Virus record (IMG/VR): IMGVR_UViG_3300032156_000041
Coordinates: 1 to 35,817 of that record
DNA: 35,817 nt
Origin: a virus
Direction: 5' to 3' (one strand)
Made by a program: the position numbers and the translations under genes. Shown here piece after piece: positions 14,501-19,741 of this stretch. Position 1 is the first letter of the stretch. Each line of letters starts with the position of its first letter. Below the pieces are notes generated by a model. It did no database searches, had not been told where the DNA came from, and was given only the letters and a program-made list of their open reading frames with translations.

Positions 14501-16547
14501 CACTAGATTTAGACGAACTCTCACTAGAGGGCGTAGATAAACTTGATACAGAACTAGCACTTGATTTTGAACTGCTTTCACTGCTAGGAGAAGAAGGACT
14601 ACTAGGTGAACTCGCAGAACTCTTACTAGAAGATTCAGAAGACGGAGAACTCGCGCTAGACACTGAACTAACTGATGACTTAGAGGAACTTTCAGATGAG
14701 ACACTAGATATAGATGACGGACTACTTGCGCTTGATTTAGAACTAGACTCACTACTAGGCGACGAAGCAGAACTAACACTTGACGGAGATGACTCAGATG
14801 ATTTTGAACTAGATTCACTCGAGAGAGAAGACGCACTAGAAGGAGAACTAACAGACGATTTACTTGAACTCTCTGATGACCCGCTACTAGGAGAACTAGC
14901 CGAAGAAACACTAGAAGGAGTAGATAAGCTACTTGCAGATGACTTACTACTACTCTCGCTACTTTGTGATGAAATTTCTGATGCGCTACTTGGACTTGAT
15001 ATTGAACTCGCAGAAGATTTCGATGAACTCTCACTAGATGGCGAACTAATACTAGATACCGAACTTACACTACTTTTACTTGAACTCTCAGAAGATCCAC
15101 TCGAAGGACTACTAGCACTTGATGCGCTAGACTTACTACTAGATTCGGAAGACGGACTTGATGCCGACGAAGGGCTACTAGCACTTGACTTTGAACTACT
15201 TTCACTGCTTTTGGATGACGCAGTACTTAAACTAGAAGGACTACTAGCAGAGGATTTAGATGAACTCTCAGAACTAAGACTACTGGCGCTACTCGGTGAA
15301 CTAGCTGATGACTTGCTACTTGATTCACTAGATTTGGAACTGGCGCTACTCGGTGAACTAGCTGATGACTTGCTACTTGCTGATGATTTACTACTCGATT
15401 CGCTACTCTTTGAACTAACCGTTGAAGCAGAACTAGCAGATGACTTACTCGATGACTCTGATGATTTGCTACTAGCCGATGATTTACTCGATGACTCTGA
15501 TGATTTGCTACTAGCCGATGATTTACTCGATGACTCTGATGATTTGCTACTAGCAGACGCAGAACTAGCACTAGAGGCAGATCCAACTGTTGATTCATCA
15601 GCACCAATATCACAAGTTGAACCTGATCTGGTATTATCATCAATATCTTTTGCGGGCACATTTGCATCAGCTGAGGGACCAATTCCTGCTCCTATTGCAG
15701 CAGTATCGGATGAAGCTAAATGTAAGTCGCCACCAGCTTTGTCAGCAAATGTCAATGTTGTACTTGTTACTGACCCTGTACCAGTAGCAGTTGCATCATC
15801 TGATAGGTTATAACTTTGACCTGTACTTGTACTAAAGCAAGTAGATATATCCTGACCTATATTATTCTTGGAAGTCCAAGTTCCACCTGATCTTGAGTAT
15901 CCAGTAGTGGTAGAGGCGTTATCACCTACCAAGGTATTATTGTAAACAGATACATTGCCACCTGCCGTGGTCTCAATTATTGAATTAGCACGATATAAAT
16001 GACTAATGTTATTAGTAATTGACCAGGTAATGTTTGCTGAGGTACCTGTTATACAACGGACGTTTCCTGTGCTTGCTGCTGAATAAGTGAACACACACTT
16101 ACCAACAGAATAAGTGGAACCTGCTCCTGCTGTACCAGTACCAGATATTGGCCCATGACTTGATCCAGAGGTTGTCTTATTAGGTTTAAATCCAATACCA
16201 ATTACGAAAAGATCAATTCGATTAGTATTATTTACATGGATAGTAATAGGAGATGCGCTGGAAAGTTCCATACGGTACTTATTACCTGTTTGGTAAGTAC
16301 CATTATGGCGATAAGTTTCTGTGGGTTCTGTCCAGACTATGATGTAGCGGGTAGCATCACAAGTCCATCCTGTAAAAGTAACTGCTGTAGTATCCGCAGT
16401 ACCACCTGTACATCTGCATCTACCAACCATTATCTGATCAGCAGTAACTAAATCTGTATCTTCTCCAGCCTCAAATGCAGACATAGATGCATAGTCAAAA
16501 CCAGCACCACTATCAGGATCTATTATTTTTGTTACAGTTGTTGCCAT
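11538..16547 (-). CDS. Giant serine-repeat fibre protein with N-terminal beta-helix-like domain
   Basis: The protein has 1669 residues in three parts. Residues 1-320 are Thr/Ser/Gly-rich strands with Asn ladders (VYNNTLVGDNAS, WSITNNISHLY) ending in KDIDDNTRSGSTCDIGADES, the D-D-x-R...DIGAxE signature common at the end of right-handed parallel beta-helix domains. Residues about 322-1612 are almost pure SSx triplets (x = A, P, V, L, I, Q, K, E, T) with a recurring ESSSKSS core. Residues 1613-1669 are a short cap with aromatic residues and two Cys. The start at 16547 has no Shine-Dalgarno site; the upstream bases are all A/T in a short palindrome. The likely role is a long fibre or whisker. It lies between capsid and neck genes, so head or neck attachment is plausible. 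The stalk is probably extended and could be glycosylated, but no glycosyltransferase is in the window. Confidence 0.8.
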   Translation of the reverse strand: MATTVTKIIDPDSGAGFDYASMSAFEAGEDTDLVTADQIMVGRCRCTGGTADTTAVTFTGWTCDATRYIIVWTEPTETYRHNGTYQTGNKYRMELSSASPITIHVNNTNRIDLFVIGIGFKPNKTTSGSSHGPISGTGTAGAGSTYSVGKCVFTYSAASTGNVRCITGTSANITWSITNNISHLYRANSIIETTAGGNVSVYNNTLVGDNASTTTGYSRSGGTWTSKNNIGQDISTCFSTSTGQSYNLSDDATATGTGSVTSTTLTFADKAGGDLHLASSDTAAIGAGIGPSADANVPAKDIDDNTRSGSTCDIGADESTVGSASSASSASASSKSSESSSKSSASSKSSESSSKSSASSKSSESSSKSSASSASTVSSKSSESSSKSSASSKSSASSPSSASSKSSESSSKSSASSPSSASSLSSESSSKSSASSPSSLSTASSKSSESSSKSSASSPSSASSPSSESSSKSSASSASSPSSGSSESSSKSSVSSVSSISSPSSESSSKSSASSISSPSSASEISSQSSESSSKSSASSLSTPSSVSSASSPSSGSSESSSKSSVSSPSSASSLSSESSSKSSESSPSSVSSASSPSSESSSKSSASSPSSISSVSSESSSKSSVSSVSSASSPSSESSSKSSASSPSSPSSPSSESSSKSSASSVSSLSTPSSESSSKSSVSSPSSPSSLSSESSSKSSASSASSPSSISSESSSSSSKSSQSSPSSLSSESSSKSSISSLSSPSSASEESSPSSESSSKSSVSSISSKSSDSSLSTPSSVSSESSSKSSVSSPSSESSSSKSSASSVSSPSSESSSKSSQSSPSSPSSPSSESSSKSSVSSPSSKSSVSSESSSKSSASSASSLSSPSSESSSKSSVSSISSPSSASSESSSKSSVSSISSASSPSSESSSKSSQSTQSSQSSESSSSTSSKSSVSSPSSASSPSSVSSESSSKSSESSSSSSKSSVSSISSPSSASEQTASSASSESSSSPSSSSQSSESSLSSESSSSSSKSSPSSLSSASSPSSKSSESSSKSSASSASSKSSPSSESSSKSSVSSESSSSSSSKSSSSPSSVSSISSQSSLSSESSSKSSQSSLSTLSSESSSSSESSKSSASSLSSESSSKSSASSLSSESSSSSSLSSSSPSSGSSLSSASTASATSISSKSSESSSSNSSSSASSPSSLSSESSSKSSASSLSSLSSLSTQSSKSSSSESSQSSLSSPSSESSSSKSSLSSPSSKSSESSSSSSKSSLSSLSTASSKSSESSSVSSASSASSQSSQSSPSSLSSESSSSKSSISSLSSLSSISNSSSSSKSSESSSSSSSSSTSSLSSLSSLSSESTPSSKSSLSSPSSESSSKSSVSSLSSLSTQSSPSSQSSPSSESSSKSSQSSVSSKSSPSSESSSKSSASSPSSLSTASSKSSESSSKSSPSSPSSVSSPSSESSSKSSVSSVSTASSLSSESSSKSSPSSVSSKSTASSESSSKSSPSSLSSLSTLSSPSSESSSKSSASSVSSLSSPSSESSSKSSSSSSSKSSESSSSSSKSSESSLSSSSSISSKSSISSYSSASSEESSRSSLSSLSSSSISSESSSLSSLSSISSMSSSSSEGYVYPCSGEGSSWDTIPIYSSSFSSESYTTINPGDTSSGWATVFVCVGESSVDIWR
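15282..15379 (-). repeat. Pair of identical 41-base direct repeats, 57-base period
   Basis: The 41 bases at 15282-15322 recur exactly at 15339-15379. The repeat lies inside the serine stalk near its N-terminal end and preserves the reading frame (57 = 19 codons). It looks like a recent in-frame duplication. Confidence 0.8.
15439..15555 (-). repeat. Three tandem copies of a 39-base repeat (13 codons)
   Basis: Copies at 15439-15477, 15478-15516 and 15517-15555 are nearly identical, differing at one or two bases (GATGAC versus GATGAT at the start and the last base). Each encodes one ASSKSSESSSKSS-type unit. This is the clearest nucleotide-level tandem array in the stalk and probably the youngest expansion. 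Confidence 0.88.
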
Positions 16548-16562
16548 ATTATTTTAATAATA
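16547..16562 (-). promoter_or_regulatory. AT-only palindrome at the start of the giant fibre gene
   Basis: TATTATT and AATAATA form an inverted repeat with a two-base spacer that includes the first base of the start codon. No ribosome site is present upstream in the 29-base gap. It may keep the start region unstructured or act as a weak promoter element. The assignment is speculative. Confidence 0.25.
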
Positions 16563-16576
16563 CTAAGTTAAAATAC

Positions 16577-16759
16577 TTATCTCCAACGTATCTTGTATCG
16601 ATTTATTACTCTTGGAGTATTAAGATGCCTATTAAGTTTAATCGTTAAGATATATGCGGGCGTAGATTCTACTTTAAGAACATAAAAAGTATCCATTGCC
16701 GAAAATGCGTCAACTATATAAAAAAGAACAAAAGCAAAAACTAAAAAAAACTTCGACAT
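16577..16759 (-). CDS. Small exported or membrane protein (60 residues)
   Basis: The protein opens MSKFFLVFAFVLFYIVDAFS, a Lys followed by a strongly hydrophobic stretch of about 14 residues and then Ala-Phe-Ser-Ala, which looks like a signal peptide with a possible cleavage site near residue 21. The remaining 39 residues are basic and polar and end YKIRWR. GAGGA precedes the ATG at suitable distance, so it is very likely translated. It sits between the fibre-type protein and the giant serine-repeat gene. It carries no known domain. It could be a small membrane protein acting late in infection or an exported accessory to the fibre. No function can be assigned. Confidence 0.7.
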   Translation of the reverse strand: MSKFFLVFAFVLFYIVDAFSAMDTFYVLKVESTPAYILTIKLNRHLNTPRVINRYKIRWR

Positions 16760-16776
16760 CTATTATCCTCATCTAT

Positions 16777-17217
16777 TTAATCGATGCTGGTTGTTAAACC
16801 ACCAATAGCAAAACGGGGCGTTACACCAACACCTACTGTAAATGACGGCGTAAGAATACCACTAATTAATAAAGTTCCTGTACCTGTTGCCGCCGTTCCA
16901 ATTCCAAAATAAGTAACTACATTAGAATTAGCAGTACACTGTCCAAAAGTAATTATGGTTGCGTTAGTACAAGTACTTCCAGAAACTGTCCATCCAGACG
17001 AAGAACGAACCACAGTAACTCGAGAATATCCCGTATACGTCGCTTCAGATGTACTTTGATTTCCCGCTTCTCCTGGATCAGAGGTATGCAAACTAACATA
17101 TAAATTACCTGCTGCACTAGCTCCACGTAGACCAGTCGCATTACCAATATTAGCAATATTAGCATTTTGAAAGATGTGAAGAAGATTAGAATTTTCAAAT
17201 GAATTAGATGCAGACAT
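16777..17217 (-). CDS. Fibre-type beta-sandwich virion protein
   Basis: The protein has 146 residues. It matches a phage protein pattern I recognise from tailed phages: LYVSLHTSDPGEAGNQ, then SEATYTGYSRVTVVRSSSGW, NATIITFGQC, VVTYFGIGTAATGTGTLL and a closing TPRFAIGGLTTSID. The pattern predicts a compact beta-sandwich, often annotated as a tail fibre or minor structural protein. It is Ser/Thr/Gly-rich like its neighbours. It sits between the two genes that carry SSx serine repeats, which suggests that the four genes 11538-18054 form one fibre or decoration module. The ribosome site is weak (AGGAAATAAAT). The family is recognised by pattern and its exact function is not established. Confidence 0.75.
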   Translation of the reverse strand: MSASNSFENSNLLHIFQNANIANIGNATGLRGASAAGNLYVSLHTSDPGEAGNQSTSEATYTGYSRVTVVRSSSGWTVSGSTCTNATIITFGQCTANSNVVTYFGIGTAATGTGTLLISGILTPSFTVGVGVTPRFAIGGLTTSID

Positions 17218-17226
17218 ATTTATTTC

Positions 17227-18054
17227 CTATGTTGATAAGGTTCCAGTCCCAGACATAGTCATTATAGTAGATCCAGCTAATAGACTATCTTCATAACTAG
17301 ATGAACTTTCACTACTATTGGAGCTATTAGAAGAGGCACTACTCAAAGACGAATCAGAACTTAAACTTGATTTAGATGATGACTCACTAGATATACTAGA
17401 GTTACTACTTTTAGAACTGTTAGACGAATTAGAAGATGCACTTTCTGAACTGGTGGAAGACTGAGATGAGTTACTACTAGAAGATACATAAGTAGTAGTA
17501 CTTGGTACTATAATTCGTTCAGTATAATTATCGCTATATTTTAGATAATCGAATGGAATCTTCTTACCTTTAATTACTCGTTGTACTTCAAAATTATTGA
17601 GGGTTAGCATTCCAGTAGATTCAAGATAACTGTTTTGCGAATCTGTTAGCTCTGTAAAGTCTATATAGTAATTTTTCCAGACATAATCTAATAGTGGATT
17701 GTCTGTTAAGTTATCTCTAACTCTATAGTCATACTTGTAAACTTCATAAGGAGTCTCAATTTCATTTTTCAAATTAAACGGTATTGATGGAGCACATATA
17801 CGATAAAATCTTGGCAGTCTTTCCATTCTTCCCCAGGCGCAGATATCTTTTCTAACTTCTATAATATCTCCGCGACCGCGAACGTGCCATTCGGGTTTAT
17901 GATCATACATGTCTTTAGGTTCTTTATATACTCCTTTAACAGGAGTAAAAGGATCGTATTTACCCTGCCACTTCATAGGAATAATACGATCGTCCGTAAT
18001 TATATTATTCCTACGAGTTTCAGAACTTAAGGCTAAAACCAGAAGATTTGCCAT
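17227..18054 (-). CDS. Virion protein with short C-terminal serine-repeat tail
   Basis: The protein has 275 residues. Residues 1-190 form a folded, aromatic- and charge-rich domain (KWQGKYDPFTPVKGVYKEP, CAWGRMERLPRFYRICAPS) that I do not recognise. Residues about 191-253 are SSx repeats including ISSESSSKSSLSSDSS, the same core unit as the giant protein at 11538-16547. The last 22 residues (YEDSLLAGSTIMTMSGTGTL) are a small non-repeat cap. The ATG at 18054 lies two bases after the previous stop and lacks a clear ribosome site, so re-initiation is likely. A shared repeat suggests that both proteins belong to the same appendage, with this one perhaps a base or adaptor. That link is inference. 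Confidence 0.7.
   Translation of the reverse strand: MANLLVLALSSETRRNNIITDDRIIPMKWQGKYDPFTPVKGVYKEPKDMYDHKPEWHVRGRGDIIEVRKDICAWGRMERLPRFYRICAPSIPFNLKNEIETPYEVYKYDYRVRDNLTDNPLLDYVWKNYYIDFTELTDSQNSYLESTGMLTLNNFEVQRVIKGKKIPFDYLKYSDNYTERIIVPSTTTYVSSSSNSSQSSTSSESASSNSSNSSKSSNSSISSESSSKSSLSSDSSLSSASSNSSNSSESSSSYEDSLLAGSTIMTMSGTGTLST
17296..17484 (-). repeat. SSx serine-repeat coding segment (about 63 residues)
   Basis: The segment has Ser-Ser-x triplets with x mainly N, K, E, L, D, I and Q. Compared with the giant stalk it is richer in Asn and contains Asp, but it shares the ESSSKSS core. Serine codons are mixed TCN/AGY here as well. Confidence 0.85.
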
Positions 18055-18056
18055 AC

Positions 18057-18374
18057 TTAGAATGTAGTCGCATCTTTAAAGAGTCCAACTGCATATGAAG
18101 GATCGGCCGAACCAGTCTTAGTAAGATTCTTGAATGCTTCATACATATTTAATAAAGCTACTCTAAATGTACTAATATATGCAATTGATTGTGCGCTATA
18201 TCCATCAGGATCTGTATTTCCACTTGGTAGAGTTTCGAGATCTGCCTGTGTAAGAGTATTCAAGAAATCTGCATAGTCCATCCATCTCTCTATATTTCTA
18301 TCTACTTCATTAGCAATATTCTTATTCATACTATTTAACTGGGTCTTTGTAAGTGGGTTCAATTCTGGTAACAT
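18057..18374 (-). CDS. Small helical protein of the connector/fibre cluster, unknown function
   Basis: The protein has 105 residues and a strong ribosome site (AAGGAG eight bases before the ATG). It is predicted helical: NSMNKNIANEVDRNIERW, DYADFLNTLTQADLETLPSG, then AYISTFRVALLNMYEAFKNL. No membrane segment or catalytic motif was seen. It sits between the Ig-like protein and the protein with the serine-repeat tail, and its stop is two bases before the next start. A structural chaperone or small connector is possible, but nothing in the sequence decides this. Confidence 0.65.
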   Translation of the reverse strand: MLPELNPLTKTQLNSMNKNIANEVDRNIERWMDYADFLNTLTQADLETLPSGNTDPDGYSAQSIAYISTFRVALLNMYEAFKNLTKTGSADPSYAVGLFKDATTF

Positions 18375-18396
18375 AAAACTTTCTCCTTATTAATTA

Positions 18397-19002
18397 TTAA
18401 ATTACGGGTTCTTCTTCTACCGTTATATATCTATAAAGTCTACAAGTATGATCTATAAATCCTGTAAACGTAAGTACTATTCTTTCAAGATCATTTGTTA
18501 TATTTGGTTCTTGATTAGTTGGATCTGTCTTATATACGTAAAATGTTGATGCATCTATAGGTGCTCCTCCATGTAACGTATGTCCTTCAAAAGGATTCGA
18601 TACTCCAGATTCGGATACTCCAGATTCGGATACTCCTGATCCTGTCCCTTCTAAGAGGCCGCTTCCCGTTGTAAAAGACCATTGATAGGTTGTATCTAAT
18701 TGTTCGTTCGCTGTACTTATTACACTATTAGGAGAGCCATAAACATAGAATCTATACTTAGCATATGGAGACAGATTTATAGTAGGAGTAAAGTGTATCG
18801 TATCAGCTACCCCACTAGTATTATAATGCAATTCTAGTGTTCCAGGAACGGTTGTAAAATAGTTATAATCGTTTAGACTTAAGTGAGTATAATCAAGAGA
18901 ATTAAGAATAATTCCCTGATTAAATTTAATATCTATAACGGGATTCCTTGGAATATCTACAGTATTAATTCCAGGATAGTGTTCTATGACTCTTAGTGAC
19001 AT
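18397..19002 (-). CDS. Bacterial Ig-like (Big_5-type) virion protein
   Basis: The protein has 201 residues. Residues 1-113 show the Big_5 pattern: an N-terminal HYPGINTVDIPRNPVIDIKF strand pair, NQGIILNSLDYTHLSL, TIHFTPTINLSPYAKYRFYV and a closing TTYQWSFTTGSG. A flexible linker with three SGVSE-type pentapeptides follows (residues about 120-135). The remainder may begin a second, incomplete Ig-like unit (DLERIVLTFTGFIDHTCRLY). Ig-like domains in phage capsid, neck or tail proteins usually give weak surface or carbohydrate adhesion. The ribosome site is poor and the ATG lies three bases after the previous stop, suggesting re-initiation. The domain is called by pattern. Confidence 0.7.
   Translation of the reverse strand: MSLRVIEHYPGINTVDIPRNPVIDIKFNQGIILNSLDYTHLSLNDYNYFTTVPGTLELHYNTSGVADTIHFTPTINLSPYAKYRFYVYGSPNSVISTANEQLDTTYQWSFTTGSGLLEGTGSGVSESGVSESGVSNPFEGHTLHGGAPIDASTFYVYKTDPTNQEPNITNDLERIVLTFTGFIDHTCRLYRYITVEEEPVI
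18599..18643 (-). repeat. Three 15-base tandem repeats encoding SGVSE linker units
   Basis: GATACTCCAGATTCG occurs twice in direct succession (18599-18613 and 18614-18628), then a degenerate third copy at 18629-18643. The repeat is in frame and lengthens the linker after the Ig-like domain. Confidence 0.85.
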
Positions 19003-19005
19003 AGT

Positions 19006-19647
19006 TTAATCCAAATCGTTCTTTCTAATAGCGGACATGCTAGGACCGTACTCTTTTAGTTTAGAACTAATTAGATCTAATATCTCTGCTCTTGGTCTAC
19101 TAAACATGTTATAACCCTTTTTCTCATAGTCGAGAAGATCTAAGAGATTATCTCTAGTCTTCTCTACCTTAGGGCTGTCTACAATAAATTTCTTAATTTC
19201 ATCTGATTTAAGATTCATAAGTTTCTTATACATCTCTTTATTCTTGCCAATAAATATCCTGTCGCCCATCTTATCTACCGCAAATTCTTTCTTGGGTTCT
19301 GGTGCTTTTGGTTTAGGAGGATTATTTGGATCTGCTTCTTCTAGGACGCCGTTCTTATACGCCGTTATAATCCTGGATAGTTTCTCAGGAGGTATCTTAG
19401 TTGTATCAGTATACCACGGAAGAGTTTGTTCTACGAATCCATAAGTGATAGGATTTTGATTATCAAATTTATCCTTCTGTATTCCTCGATCTGTCTCCAA
19501 CTTACCCCTACCAACAAAAACTTCATTAAAAGAATAAAGCTTAACTCCCGATGAATCTTTACTATCGATATCAAACCACATCGATCCTTTAGCTAGCTTT
19601 AAATACCGTGGAAGTTTAAAATTGGATTTCTTATCTTTTTCTGACAT
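19006..19647 (-). CDS. Head/connector region protein of unknown function
   Basis: The protein has 213 residues. The N-terminal half has strands and aromatic residues (YLKLAKGSMWFDIDSKD, VKLYSFNEVFVGRGKLETD). A Pro/Lys linker (NNPPKPKAPEPKKE, residues about 108-121) leads to a helical, charged C-terminal part (NKEMYKKLMNLKSDEIKKFI, DNLLDLLDYEKKG). AAGGA precedes the start. It is the first gene after the major capsid terminator, so its transcription depends on read-through or on a promoter I cannot identify. Position suggests a head completion or connector protein. No family was recognised. Confidence 0.65.
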   Translation of the reverse strand: MSEKDKKSNFKLPRYLKLAKGSMWFDIDSKDSSGVKLYSFNEVFVGRGKLETDRGIQKDKFDNQNPITYGFVEQTLPWYTDTTKIPPEKLSRIITAYKNGVLEEADPNNPPKPKAPEPKKEFAVDKMGDRIFIGKNKEMYKKLMNLKSDEIKKFIVDSPKVEKTRDNLLDLLDYEKKGYNMFSRPRAEILDLISSKLKEYGPSMSAIRKNDLD

Positions 19648-19670
19648 ATCAATTCCTTGATTAAGGGTTT

Positions 19671-19717
19671 TAAAAAGAAAAGGGGAGAGGAGTCGGTAAT
19701 TTCGATCTCCACTCCCC
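19671..19717 (-). terminator. Strong Rho-independent terminator after the major capsid gene
   Basis: GGGGAG-A-GGAG pairs with CTCC-A-CTCCCC at 19682-19717 with additional TCG/CGA pairing above it. On the minus strand it is followed by TTTTCTTTTT. It lies 25 bases after the capsid stop codon, a usual place to raise capsid message over downstream genes. Confidence 0.88.
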
Positions 19718-19741
19718 CGTGTCTAACATTGTTTGAAACGA

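Larger units (their letters stand above)
11712..15584 (-). repeat. Coding repeat: about 1290-residue SSx stalk with 13-residue ESSSKSSxSSxSS unit
   Basis: The translated frame is a run of Ser-Ser-x triplets. The commonest unit has E, three Ser, K, then SS-x-SS-x-SS (13 residues), with versions one triplet shorter or longer. Glu and Lys are placed i/i+4 inside the core, giving a near charge-balanced chain. At the DNA level the repeats are mostly degenerate because TCN and AGY serine codons are mixed. Confidence 0.9.

Noticed and set aside
13283-15034. Minus-strand Val/Leu/Arg-rich frames inside the stalk (13283-13819 and 14252-15034)
   Set aside because: These are shifted-frame shadows of the serine repeat, with biased composition and no ribosome sites.
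11712-15584. Repeat region considered as a CRISPR array or non-coding satellite
   Set aside because: No constant repeat with unique spacers; units are in frame with a single 1669-codon ORF and keep period 3.
15211-15813. Long plus-strand Leu/Asp/Glu-rich frame opposite the serine stalk
   Set aside because: The antisense of Ser-rich codons lacks stops and reads as Leu/Asp/Glu; there is no ribosome site, and the minus-strand frame is a coherent protein with folded ends.
16777-17217. Possible diversity-generating retroelement target in the beta-sandwich protein
   Set aside because: No reverse transcriptase, template repeat or Avd-like gene is present in the window, and no near-copy of its 3' end was noticed.
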